From: Demequina salsinemoris
GTDB taxonomy: Bacteria; Actinomycetota; Actinomycetes; Actinomycetales; Demequinaceae
Assembly (NCBI RefSeq): GCF_000974805.1
Contig: NZ_BBQZ01000003.1
Location: forward strand, 248,001 to 312,000
Reading direction: 5' to 3'
DNA length: 64,000 nt
Position numbers and translations under genes: made by a program. Positions 8,062-16,242 of the stretch are shown piece after piece. Below the pieces are notes generated by a model that was given only the letters and a program-made list of their open reading frames with translations, was not told the origin of the DNA and did not search any database. Each line of letters begins with the position of its first letter. The stretch's first letter is position 1.

Positions 8062-8750
8062 TCGGGAACCGCCTCGCCCTTGTGGGGCGCCCAGCCCGCG
8101 ACCACGCCGACGAGCGCGGCGGCCAGGACGGGTACGCCGGCCGGCACGAGGGGCGTGAGCGCGAGCGCGAGCACCGCGGCCGCTCCTGCCACGGCCTGCG
8201 CACGGCGAGAGGCGAGGCGCGGCCACACGAGGCCCAGGAAGGCCGCGCCCGCGGCCGCGTCGAGGCCCCAGTCCGCGGGATCGCCGATCCGCGTGCCGAG
8301 CAGCGCCCCGAGCACGGTGATCGCGTTCCACAGCACGAAGACGCCGACGCCTGTCCACCAGAAGCCGGCGCGCCTGGCCGGGAGGTCGTCGTGCGGCTGC
8401 GCGAGGGCGACGGCGGTGGACTCGTCGATCGTGACCTGCGCGCCCCACGCGAGCCGCGCGCCCCGCATCGGGCGGAGCACCTCGGCGAGCGCGACCCCGT
8501 AGAAGCCGTTGCGGATCCCCAGGAAGGTCGAGGTGGCGACCGCAGCGGCGGCGGAGCCGCCCGCCCCGAGCACCCCGACGAACGCGAACTGCGAACCGCC
8601 CGAGAAGACGAGCAGGCTCAGCGCGGCCGTCTGCCAGACGTCGAGCCCGGCCGCGACGGACAGCGCGCCGAAGCTGAGCCCGTACGCGCCTGTCGCGATC
8701 GACACCGAGACCGCCTGCTGGCGGGCGGGGTCGAGGGTCAGGCGGGCCAC
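8058..8750 (-). CDS. azlC: AzlC-family amino acid exporter
   Basis: A 230-residue membrane protein of the AzlC/YgaZ family. The conserved N-terminal block with GLSFGALSVAAGL, then FSGGSQFAFVG and the LGIRNGFYG region, is clear, followed by further hydrophobic helices. The start is set at GTG 8750, inside the end of the upstream acetyltransferase gene (13-base overlap); longer in-frame upstream sequence would run through that gene and lacks a family match. Pairs with azlD. Confidence 0.9.
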   Translation of the reverse strand: MARLTLDPARQQAVSVSIATGAYGLSFGALSVAAGLDVWQTAALSLLVFSGGSQFAFVGVLGAGGSAAAAVATSTFLGIRNGFYGVALAEVLRPMRGARLAWGAQVTIDESTAVALAQPHDDLPARRAGFWWTGVGVFVLWNAITVLGALLGTRIGDPADWGLDAAAGAAFLGLVWPRLASRRAQAVAGAAAVLALALTPLVPAGVPVLAAALVGVVAGWAPHKGEAVPE

Positions 8751-9373
8751 GTGATCCGCATTCCTTCGGCGTCGAACACCGTCGGGCGAGGGGTCGCGGC
8801 CACCGGCGTGGCGGGGAGGTGCTCGAGAGTCGCCTGCCATGCGACCGGAACGACCTTCCGGTCGCCATCGGTGCACGTCGGGGCATCGAGAGGCGCCTGG
8901 CGGACGTATCCGAGCCGCTCGGGGACCGCCTCGCTGCGCGCGTTGGTCGGCGCGTGGACGATGCCGACGAACGGGACCTTGAGAAGCTCGAGCGCGACCC
9001 GGGTCAGCGCCGCGACCGTCTCGGTCACGAGCCCCTGGCCCTGCCTTGCCGCGTCGATCCAGTAGCCGATCTCGACGTGGTCGACGGGCCGCTTCCGGGG
9101 ATGGAACCCCGTGCCGCCGACAAGCTCGCCGGTCTCGCGCGCGAAGATCCCCATCGTGTAGTCGCGGCCCTCATCGAAGTCGGTGTCGGTCACGGCGATG
9201 TACTCGATGCGCTGCTCGGCGGTCTGAGGCTCGTATCGGGCCCACGGGAGGTACCTCACAAGATGCTCGCGATTGCGTGAGGCGACCGCCGCGAGCGCCT
9301 CCGCGTCGGTGCGCGCGTAGCGCCGGATGACGAGGCGCTCGGTCTCGATGCGCGCGGGCACGTTCCAGGTCAT
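8738..9373 (-). CDS. GNAT acetyltransferase, RimJ/RimL-like
   Basis: A 211-residue acetyltransferase. The N-terminus (ETERLVIRRY), the GxxGF strand and the ARQGQGLVTETV acetyl-CoA loop are those of RimJ/RimL-type enzymes, which modify N-termini of ribosomal proteins or small amines. It overlaps azlC by 13 bases and heads that operon. The start lacks a Shine-Dalgarno site; CAGGAT lies six bases upstream on the minus strand. The exact substrate is unknown. Confidence 0.88.
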   Translation of the reverse strand: MTWNVPARIETERLVIRRYARTDAEALAAVASRNREHLVRYLPWARYEPQTAEQRIEYIAVTDTDFDEGRDYTMGIFARETGELVGGTGFHPRKRPVDHVEIGYWIDAARQGQGLVTETVAALTRVALELLKVPFVGIVHAPTNARSEAVPERLGYVRQAPLDAPTCTDGDRKVVPVAWQATLEHLPATPVAATPRPTVFDAEGMRITWPA

Positions 9374-9379
9374 GGGCTC

Positions 9380-9385
9380 ATCCTG
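9380..9385 (-). promoter_or_regulatory. -10-like CAGGAT before acetyltransferase-azlCD operon
   Basis: CAGGAT is followed by six bases and the ATG at 9373 on the minus strand. It departs from TAnnnT at the first base only and has the spacing seen at other likely leaderless genes here. Confidence 0.45.
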
Positions 9386-9422
9386 GCACTCGGGCGCGGG
9401 GCCGCGGGTGAGGCGGGTGCCG

Positions 9423-9944
9423 TCAGACGCGGTGGTAGGTGACGAACCGATACTCGGGCCCGTCCTCGTCGCGCTGCGGCTCCGAGGTCGCGACCACCCT
9501 CCACTCGCTCTCGGGGATCTCAGGGGCGAACGTGTCGCCCTCGACCTCGAGGTCGATCACCGTGATCTCGAGCGTGTCGGCGACGCCGAGCGCCTCGGCG
9601 AAGAGGCGTGCGCCCCCCATGATCCAGATGTCCGTGCCCGGGTCCTCGTCCTCGGCGAGCTCGAGCGCCGCGGACAGGGACGATGCGGACGCGGCTCCCT
9701 TGGGAGCCTCGTGGGTCGTGACGACGATGTTGAAGCGGTCGCGCAGCGGCCGGAAGCGGGGCGGCAGCGACTCCCAGGTGTGGCGCCCCATGACGACCGC
9801 GTCGTTGTGCGTGAGCGACTGGAAGTGCTTGAGGTCGCCGGGAAGGTGCCAGGGCATCCCGCCGTCGAGGCCGATCACCGGCCGTCCGTGCGCGTCGCGG
9901 GCCTGAGCCCAGATCGCGTGGATGGCCGCACGGTCCTCTGACAT
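9423..9944 (-). CDS. dfrA: Dihydrofolate reductase
   Basis: A 173-residue DHFR that regenerates tetrahydrofolate from the dihydrofolate made by ThyA. The family motifs are in order: AIWAQARD near the start, the substrate-site segment GMPWHLPGDLKHF (residues about 29-41), MGRHTWESLP with the NADPH-binding region, and the GGARLF loop. The start at 9944 has a strong GAGGAGG site six bases upstream; in-frame sequence further up lies in thyA and is a shadow. It follows thyA by 25 bases in one operon. Confidence 0.96.
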   Translation of the reverse strand: MSEDRAAIHAIWAQARDAHGRPVIGLDGGMPWHLPGDLKHFQSLTHNDAVVMGRHTWESLPPRFRPLRDRFNIVVTTHEAPKGAASASSLSAALELAEDEDPGTDIWIMGGARLFAEALGVADTLEITVIDLEVEGDTFAPEIPESEWRVVATSEPQRDEDGPEYRFVTYHRV

Positions 9945-9969
9945 CTGTTCCTCCTCGATGTGCCGACGC

Positions 9970-10773
9970 TCAGACGGCGACGGGCGCCTTGATCCCCGGG
10001 TGGTGCTGATAGTTCTCGATGACGACATCGTCGATGTCGTAGTCGAACAGGCTGTCCCGGGGAGCGAGGCGGAGCGTGGGGTAGGGGAACGGCTCACGCG
10101 AGAGCTGCAGCTCGACCTGCTCGATGTGGTTCGAGTAGATGTGGCAGTCGCCGCCCGTCCACACGAAGTCTCCGACCTCGAGCCCCGTCTGCGCGGCGAT
10201 CATGTGCGTGAGCAGCGCGTAGGACGCGATGTTGAACGGGACCCCGAGGAACAGGTCCGCGCTGCGCTGGTAGAGCTGGCATGAGAGCCGGCCGTCGGCC
10301 ACGTAGAACTGGAACATCGCGTGGCACGGCGCAAGCGCCATCGACGGGACGTCCGCGGGGTTCCACGCGGAGACCATGAGGCGGCGCGAGTCAGGGTTGT
10401 CGCGGATCTGTTGCACGACCTCGGCGATCTGGTCGATGTGCCTGCCGTCCGGCGTCGGCCACGAGCGCCACTGGTAGCCGTAGACCGGACCGAGCTCGCC
10501 TTCGGCGTCGGCCCACTCGTCCCAGATGCTGATCCCACGCTCCTGGAGCCAGCGCACGTTGGTGTCGCCGCGCAGGAACCACAGCAGCTCGCCGACGATC
10601 GACCTCGTGTGCACGCGCTTCGTGGTGATGAGGGGGAAGCCCTCGCTCAGGTCGAAGCGGATCTGGCGGCCGAAGACCGACAGCGTCCCGGTGCCGGTGC
10701 GGTCGCCCTTGGGCGTCCCGGTGGCCAGCACGTCGCGAAGCAGGTCCTCGTAGGGCGTGGGGATGTCGGTCAC
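9970..10773 (-). CDS. thyA: Thymidylate synthase (ThyA type)
   Basis: A 267-residue folate-dependent thymidylate synthase that methylates dUMP. The catalytic Cys is residue 150 in [12 protein letters not shown], and the [10 protein letters not shown] phosphate-binding block and the conserved GDCHIYSNH segment near residue 215 are intact. The start is taken as GTG 10773, because the family match begins there and a TACGCT -10 hexamer lies exactly six bases upstream with no Shine-Dalgarno site. dfrA follows. No flavin-dependent thyX is present between dfrA and dapA, where mycobacteria keep it. Confidence 0.96.
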   Translation of the reverse strand: MTDIPTPYEDLLRDVLATGTPKGDRTGTGTLSVFGRQIRFDLSEGFPLITTKRVHTRSIVGELLWFLRGDTNVRWLQERGISIWDEWADAEGELGPVYGYQWRSWPTPDGRHIDQIAEVVQQIRDNPDSRRLMVSAWNPADVPSMALAPCHAMFQFYVADGRLSCQLYQRSADLFLGVPFNIASYALLTHMIAAQTGLEVGDFVWTGGDCHIYSNHIEQVELQLSREPFPYPTLRLAPRDSLFDYDIDDVVIENYQHHPGIKAPVAV

Positions 10774-10779
10774 GGGGTC

Positions 10780-10785
10780 AGCGTA
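10780..10785 (-). promoter_or_regulatory. -10 box TACGCT for leaderless thyA-dfrA operon
   Basis: On the minus strand TACGCT, six bases (GACCCC), then GTG at 10773. No ribosome binding site is present. The arrangement is almost base-for-base repeated before the gene at 53097. Confidence 0.62.
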
Positions 10786-10826
10786 CGGCCTGGGAGCGGT
10801 CACGGACCGAAAAGGCGCAGTCGGTC

Positions 10827-11504
10827 TCAGAACTGAGCGAGCGACCTGCCGATGAGCATGACGCCGATCACCAGCATCAGCACCGCCATGATCGTGGCGT
10901 TGTTGGCGCCGAGCCAGCCCTTGAGGGAGTCCAGGGGTCCGCGCAGGCGTTCCTGCGCGATCAGGTAGCCGACCACCGGGATGGCGACGGTCGAGGCGGC
11001 GAGCGCAGTGAAGACGAGGATCGCGACGACGACTGTTCCCTCGGGCGCGGTGTCCATCGTGCCTGTGCCGATCTCGACGCCCGCGCTCGCGGCAAGGAGG
11101 AGGTTCTTCGGGTTGACGCCCGACAGCAGTGCGCCCATCCCGAGCGCGGCCGGGAGGCTCATGTGGTCGATCGCGCCCATCCACCTCGGCATCTCGGGCT
11201 CCTCGCCGGGGCCGGGACGACCGCGCCATTGCGTGACGGCCACGGCGACCATGAGCGCGCCGAGCGCGAGCTTCGCGAAGCCCGCGACGGGCGAGGGCTC
11301 GGAGTCGTCGCCGTTCAGCACCGACGAGAGCGCGGTGAAGAGGGTGACGGCGACGACGATGCCCGCGACCCAGCCGATCAGGAAGCCCACGCTCGTCACT
11401 CTCGCGCGGGGAGACAGCAGCATGAGGATCGCCGCGATGATCGGGATCGGGCTGATCGCGATCCCCAGGGCGAGCGGCAGCACCGCTCCGACGACTGCGC
11501 CCAT
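10827..11504 (-). CDS. GAP-family (Sap-like) membrane protein
   Basis: A 225-residue protein with six predicted helices. The N-terminal [18 protein letters not shown] motif, the central NPKNLLLA segment and the overall layout match the GAP/Sap family (LysE-like fold), whose mycobacterial members help move glycolipids across the membrane. GGAGGAG lies upstream of the ATG at a normal distance. It is divergent from the alkylsulfatase gene, with 166 bases between them. The cargo in this organism is not known. Confidence 0.85.
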   Translation of the reverse strand: MGAVVGAVLPLALGIAISPIPIIAAILMLLSPRARVTSVGFLIGWVAGIVVAVTLFTALSSVLNGDDSEPSPVAGFAKLALGALMVAVAVTQWRGRPGPGEEPEMPRWMGAIDHMSLPAALGMGALLSGVNPKNLLLAASAGVEIGTGTMDTAPEGTVVVAILVFTALAASTVAIPVVGYLIAQERLRGPLDSLKGWLGANNATIMAVLMLVIGVMLIGRSLAQF

Positions 11505-11670
11505 GGCGGTCTCCTCCCAGCGAGGTGCGGCGCGGCCGGCTGGTACGCGTCGCGTCCTCCCTGCTCCTCACGCTAGCCGTTGTGCGACGGTGGCCGCCGG
11601 TTGCGCGGTCGAGGTCGTAGGGCGACTCTTGTCGAGAGGGCAGTTCTCGTCGTCGAGAGCGAGGCGCATC

Positions 11671-13542
11671 ATGCTGAAGAACGATCCCATCCCCACCGTT
11701 CGATTGGCGCACGCGGCCCAGTCCGCGATGCTGCCGTTCGACGACACCGCGGACTTCGAGGCCGCCGACCGAGGCTTCCTCGGGACCACCTCGGCGAGCG
11801 TCATCGAGGACGATGACGGCAACGTCGTCTGGGACCTCGGGTCCTACGACTTCCTCAGCGGCGACGCGCCCGAGACCGTGCATCCGAGCCTGTGGCGGCA
11901 ATCGATCCTCAACGCGAAGCACGGCCTCTTCGAGGTCGTCGAGGGCATCTATCAGGTGCGCGGCTTCGACCTCTCCGTGATGTCGATCATCGAGACCGAC
12001 ACCGGCGTGATCGTCGTCGACCCGCTCATCTCCCGCGAGACGGCGAAGGCCGCGTTCGACCTGTACACCGAGCATCGGGGTCGCAGGCCGATCCGTGCGC
12101 TGCTGTACACGCACTCGCACCTCGATCACTTCGGGGGAGCCCTGGGGCTCGTCAGCGCGGAGGAGGCGGCGTCGGGCGCCGTCCAGGTGCTCGCTCCCGA
12201 GGGTCTGGTCGGGCACGCGATCGCCGAGAACGTCTACGCCGGCACCGCGATGTCCCGTCGCGCGGGCTACATGTACGGCGCGAGCCTCCCACGCGGGCCC
12301 CACGGCGCCGTGGGCGCCGGCCTCGGCCAGACCACCTCGACGGGCCACCCCGGCATCGTCCTCCCCACCCACGAGGTGAGGGCCACGGGGGAGAAGGTGA
12401 CCGTCGACGGCGTCGAGATCGAGTTCCAGATGGCTCCCGGCACCGAGGCGCCCGCCGAGATGCACTTCTTCCTCCCGCGCTACGCGGCGCTGTGCATGGC
12501 GGAGAACGTCACCCACACCCTTCACAACATCCTGACGCTCCGCGGCGCTGTCGTGCGGGACCCCAACGTCTGGTCCCGCTACCTCACCGAGGCGCTCGCC
12601 CTCTTCGGCGACCGCGCCGAGGTGATGTTCGCCTCGCACCACTGGCCGACATGGGGACGCGAGACGGTCGTCGAGTACATCGCCGCCCAGCGCGACCTCT
12701 ACAAGTACCTGCACGACCAGACGCTCAGGATGGCGAACAAGGGTCTCCAGGGCGCCGAGATCGCCGAGGCGATCACCCTGCCTCCCGCCCTCGAGCACAC
12801 GTGGGGCGCCCGCGGCTACTACGGCTCCGTCAGCCACAACGTCAAGGCGATCTACCAGCGGTACCTGGGCTGGTTCGACGGCAACCCTGCACGGCTGTGG
12901 CCGCACCCGCCCCAGGCGCTCGCGGACCGCTACGTCGCCGCGATGGGAGGCATGGTGGAGGTCCTCGCGCTCGCACGCACGGCGTACGACGAGGGCGACC
13001 TCCGGTGGGCCGCGACGCTGCTCGACCACGCCGTGTTCCACGACCCGGACAACGCGGTGGCGCGGGAGCTCTACGCCGACACCCTCGAGCAGCTGGGGTA
13101 CGGGTCGGAGAACGGCACCTGGCGCAACTTCTTCCTCTCAGGCGCCGTGGAGCTGCGCGAAGGCAGCTTCGGGACGCCCGTCGCTACCGCCGCCCCCGAG
13201 CTCATGGCGCAGCTCACCCCCGAGCAGATCTTCGATGCCATCGCGATCACCGTCGACGGACCGCATGCGTGGGACCTGCACCTGACGATAGGAGTCGTCC
13301 TCACCGACCTGGAGCGGGCCTTCATGCTCACCCTGCGCAACGGCGTGCTGGTGCCGGAGGAGAAGGCCCCGACCGAGGACGCCCAGGTCGTCGTGCGCCT
13401 CACCAAGCAACGGCTTCTCGGGCTCGTCGGAGGAGACCTCGCCTCGCCGGGAATCGAGACCACCGGCGATCCGCAGGTGCTGAGCTCGCTGCTCGGCGTG
13501 CTCGACCCGGGCGACCCCGACTTCGAGATCGTGCTGCCCTGA
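11671..13542 (+). CDS. Alkyl/aryl-sulfatase, metallo-beta-lactamase fold (SdsA-like)
   Basis: A 623-residue enzyme of the SdsA1/Pdr1 class, which hydrolyses alkyl sulfate esters. The Zn motif THSHLDH is at residues 147-153, followed by the family blocks with [19 protein letters not shown] and [11 protein letters not shown], a HHWPTWG metal-site segment, the alpha-helical dimerisation domain, and an SCP2-like C-terminal domain. Unlike the Pseudomonas enzyme there is no N-terminal signal peptide, so it is probably cytoplasmic. Start 11671 gives the full family N-terminus and has GAGCGAGG upstream. It occupies the place between dfrA and dapA. Confidence 0.92.
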   Translation: MLKNDPIPTVRLAHAAQSAMLPFDDTADFEAADRGFLGTTSASVIEDDDGNVVWDLGSYDFLSGDAPETVHPSLWRQSILNAKHGLFEVVEGIYQVRGFDLSVMSIIETDTGVIVVDPLISRETAKAAFDLYTEHRGRRPIRALLYTHSHLDHFGGALGLVSAEEAASGAVQVLAPEGLVGHAIAENVYAGTAMSRRAGYMYGASLPRGPHGAVGAGLGQTTSTGHPGIVLPTHEVRATGEKVTVDGVEIEFQMAPGTEAPAEMHFFLPRYAALCMAENVTHTLHNILTLRGAVVRDPNVWSRYLTEALALFGDRAEVMFASHHWPTWGRETVVEYIAAQRDLYKYLHDQTLRMANKGLQGAEIAEAITLPPALEHTWGARGYYGSVSHNVKAIYQRYLGWFDGNPARLWPHPPQALADRYVAAMGGMVEVLALARTAYDEGDLRWAATLLDHAVFHDPDNAVARELYADTLEQLGYGSENGTWRNFFLSGAVELREGSFGTPVATAAPELMAQLTPEQIFDAIAITVDGPHAWDLHLTIGVVLTDLERAFMLTLRNGVLVPEEKAPTEDAQVVVRLTKQRLLGLVGGDLASPGIETTGDPQVLSSLLGVLDPGDPDFEIVLP

Positions 13543-13589
13543 CGAGGCCCCGGTGCCGCCGCGAGCAGGGTGGATGGGCACGTGCGCGG

Positions 13590-13595
13590 TAGGTT
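13590..13595 (+). promoter_or_regulatory. -10 box TAGGTT for leaderless dapA operon
   Basis: TAGGTT is followed by six bases (GGTCCC) and then the dapA ATG. There is no Shine-Dalgarno sequence. Confidence 0.62.
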
Positions 13596-13601
13596 GGTCC
13601 C

Positions 13602-14495
13602 ATGACTGATCCCGCACGTCCGTTCGGCACCGTTCTCACCGCGATGGTCACGCCGTTGCACGAGGGCGGCGCGATCGACTACCGCGGTGCTCAGCGTCTG
13701 GCGCAGTACCTCGTCTCCCGCGGCTCGGACGGCCTCGTGCTGTCGGGAACGACGGGGGAGGCCCCGACCACGCACGCGCCGGAGAAGGTGGACCTGATCC
13801 GCGCCGTGCGCGAGGCCGTCGGTCCCGAGGCCACGATCCTCACGGGCGCGGGCTCGAACGACACCGCCCACGCGGTGCGCATGGCGGAGCAGGGCGAGGA
13901 GGCCGGCGCCGACGGCATCCTTGCGCTCGCTCCGTACTACTCGAAGCCCTCCCAGGCTGGCATCGTCGCGCACTTCCGCGCGATCCTCGGCGCGACCGGC
14001 CTGCCGGTGATGATCTACGACATCCCCGGTCGCACGTCGATCGCGATCTCGGACTGGGCGTACGACGAGCTCGCCCCCCACCCGCGCGTCGTCGCCGTGA
14101 AGGACGCGACCGGCGACGTCGCGACCGGCAAGGCCCGTCACGAGCGCACCGGGCTCGCCTGGTACTCGGGCGACGACGGGCTCACCCTCGACTTCCTCCG
14201 CGCGGGCGGCGTCGGCACGGTCTCGGTGATCGCGCACGTTGCCTCCCGGGAGACCAAGGCCATGATCGACGCGTTCGCCGCGGGCGATGAGGCCGAGGCC
14301 CAGCGCATCCACGAATCCCTCCTGCCCGTCGTCAGCGCGATGTTCGCCATCCCAGGCGCCGTCAGCGCGAAGGCCTCCATGCAGTGGGCCGGCGTCATCG
14401 AGAACCGCGCGATGCGGCTCCCGCTGCTGCCCGCCACGCAGGCCGAGTACGAGGCACTGACCGCGGCCCTCGAGGCCGCAGGAATGACACGATGA
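13602..14495 (+). CDS. dapA: 4-hydroxy-tetrahydrodipicolinate synthase
   Basis: DapA (297 residues) condenses pyruvate with aspartate semialdehyde, the first committed step to diaminopimelate and lysine. The substrate loop GTTGEAPT is at residues 49-56, Tyr139 sits in YDIPGRT and the Schiff-base Lys is residue 167 in VVAVKDATGD. Length is normal for the (beta/alpha)8 family. It overlaps rnj by 4 bases, the conserved actinobacterial dapA-rnj pair. The mRNA is probably leaderless. Confidence 0.97.
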   Translation: MTDPARPFGTVLTAMVTPLHEGGAIDYRGAQRLAQYLVSRGSDGLVLSGTTGEAPTTHAPEKVDLIRAVREAVGPEATILTGAGSNDTAHAVRMAEQGEEAGADGILALAPYYSKPSQAGIVAHFRAILGATGLPVMIYDIPGRTSIAISDWAYDELAPHPRVVAVKDATGDVATGKARHERTGLAWYSGDDGLTLDFLRAGGVGTVSVIAHVASRETKAMIDAFAAGDEAEAQRIHESLLPVVSAMFAIPGAVSAKASMQWAGVIENRAMRLPLLPATQAEYEALTAALEAAGMTR

Positions 14496-16174
14496 ACTTC
14501 CACCCCGAATTGACGGCGCCCCCGGCGCTCAAGCCCGACACCCTCCGCCTCGTCCCGCTCGGCGGGCTCGGCGAGGTCGGCCGCAACATGCACGTGCTCG
14601 AGCTGAACGGCAAGCTGCTCATCATCGACTGCGGCGTGCTGTTCCCCGAGGAGCACCAGCCGGGCGTCGACCTGATCCTGCCCGACCTCACGTACCTCCA
14701 GGACCGCCTGGACGACATCGAGGCGATCGTCCTCACGCACGGCCACGAGGACCACATCGGCGCGGTGCCCTACCTGCTGCGCAAGAAGCACGACATCCCG
14801 ATCATCGGCTCGCAGCTCACGCTCGCCTTCATCGAGGCGAAGCTCAAGGAGCACCGCATCACGCCCATCACCCTCGCGGTCAAGGAGGGCGGACGTGAGC
14901 AGATCGGCGCGTTCGACCTCGAGTTCGTCGCCGTCAACCACTCGATCCCCGACGCGCTCGCGGTCTTCGTCCGCACGAGCGCCGGCACGGTGCTCAACAC
15001 GGGCGACTTCAAGATGGACCAGCTTCCGCTCGACGGCCGCATCACCGACCTGCGCGCCTTCGCCCGCATGGGCGAGGAGGGCGTCGACCTGTTCATGGTC
15101 GACTCGACCAACGCCGAGGTGCCGGGCTTCACGACCGCGGAGGCCGAGATCGGGCCGACGCTCGACGGGCTGTTCGCGCAGGCGCAGGGACGCATCGTCG
15201 TCGCGTCGTTCGCGAGCCACGTGCACCGCGTCCAGCAGGTCATCGACGCCGCGCACAAGCACGGCCGCAAGGTCGCGCTCGTCGGCCGCTCGATGGTGCG
15301 CAACATGGGGCTCGCGGCGGACATGGGCTACCTCAACGTGCCGGCCGGAATCCTCGTCGACCCGAAGAAGGCCGACCACATGCCAGGCCACCAGGTGGTC
15401 TACATGTCGACGGGCTCGCAGGGCGAGCCCATGGCGGCGCTGAGCCGCATCGCCACCGGCGACCACAAGGTCACCGTCGGCGAGGGCGACCTCGTGATCT
15501 TCGCATCGTCCCTGATCCCCGGCAACGAGAACTCGGTGTACCGCGTGATCAACCTGCTCATGCGTCGTGGGGCGACCGTCGTGCACCAGGGCAACGCTCG
15601 CGTGCACGTCTCGGGCCACGCGAGCGCGGGCGAGCTGCTGTACTGCTACAACATCCTGCGCCCCAAGAACGTGATGCCGATCCACGGCGAGGTGCGCCAC
15701 CTGCTCGCCAACGGCAAGCTCGCGATGAAGACCGGGATCCCCGCCGAGAACGTGATGTTCGCCGAGAACGGCGTCGTCATCGACCTCAAGGACGGCCGCG
15801 CTCGCGTCGTCGGCGCGATCGAGCACCAGAACGTCTACGTGGACGGCTCGTCGGTGGGCGAGATCACCGAGACCGAGCTCAAGGACCGCAGGATCCTGTC
15901 GGAGGAGGGGTTCGTGTCGGTGTTCGCCGTCGTCGACTCCTCCAATGGCAAGGTCGTGTCCGGCCCCGAGGTGCACGCGAGGGGTCTGGCCGAGGACGAC
16001 GTCGTGTTCGACGCCGTCCTGCCGCAGATCAAGCAGGCGATCGAGGAGGCCGCGGCCGGCGGCACGACCGACACCCACCAGCTCCAGCAGGTGATGCGTC
16101 GCGTGCTCGGCCGCTACGTCGGCACCAAGCTGCGCCGTCGTCCGATGATCGTGCCGATCATCATCGAGGCCTGA
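14492..16174 (+). CDS. rnj: Ribonuclease J
   Basis: A 560-residue RNase J, a 5'-3' exonuclease/endonuclease for mRNA decay and rRNA maturation. The metallo-beta-lactamase motif THGHEDHIG is at residues 82-90 (H83, H85, D87, H88). Later blocks NTGDFK, the beta-CASP domain with SFASHVHR and VGRSM, and HVSGHAS are intact, as is the C-terminal dimer domain. The start at ATG 14492 overlaps dapA by 4 bases. RNase Y is also encoded in this window (26381). Confidence 0.97.
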   Translation: MNFHPELTAPPALKPDTLRLVPLGGLGEVGRNMHVLELNGKLLIIDCGVLFPEEHQPGVDLILPDLTYLQDRLDDIEAIVLTHGHEDHIGAVPYLLRKKHDIPIIGSQLTLAFIEAKLKEHRITPITLAVKEGGREQIGAFDLEFVAVNHSIPDALAVFVRTSAGTVLNTGDFKMDQLPLDGRITDLRAFARMGEEGVDLFMVDSTNAEVPGFTTAEAEIGPTLDGLFAQAQGRIVVASFASHVHRVQQVIDAAHKHGRKVALVGRSMVRNMGLAADMGYLNVPAGILVDPKKADHMPGHQVVYMSTGSQGEPMAALSRIATGDHKVTVGEGDLVIFASSLIPGNENSVYRVINLLMRRGATVVHQGNARVHVSGHASAGELLYCYNILRPKNVMPIHGEVRHLLANGKLAMKTGIPAENVMFAENGVVIDLKDGRARVVGAIEHQNVYVDGSSVGEITETELKDRRILSEEGFVSVFAVVDSSNGKVVSGPEVHARGLAEDDVVFDAVLPQIKQAIEEAAAGGTTDTHQLQQVMRRVLGRYVGTKLRRRPMIVPIIIEA

Positions 16175-16227
16175 CCCGCATCCGGACGCCGTCGCCGCGC
16201 CTCACGCTCGGGGAGGGCCTGCCGTCG

Positions 16228-16233
16228 TAGATT
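16228..16233 (+). promoter_or_regulatory. -10-like TAGATT before ftsK
   Basis: TAGATT lies nine bases before the ftsK ATG, with no Shine-Dalgarno site in the short leader. Spacing is longer than at the six-base cases, so a leaderless or very short-leader transcript is less certain. Confidence 0.4.
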
Positions 16234-16242
16234 GGCGGCATC

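Noticed and set aside
9970..13041. Very long minus-strand open frame through the alkylsulfatase and GAP genes, joined to thyA
   Set aside because: Only the last 267 codons match thymidylate synthase. The rest is Arg/Gly/His-rich shadow of the opposite-strand genes, common in GC-rich DNA.
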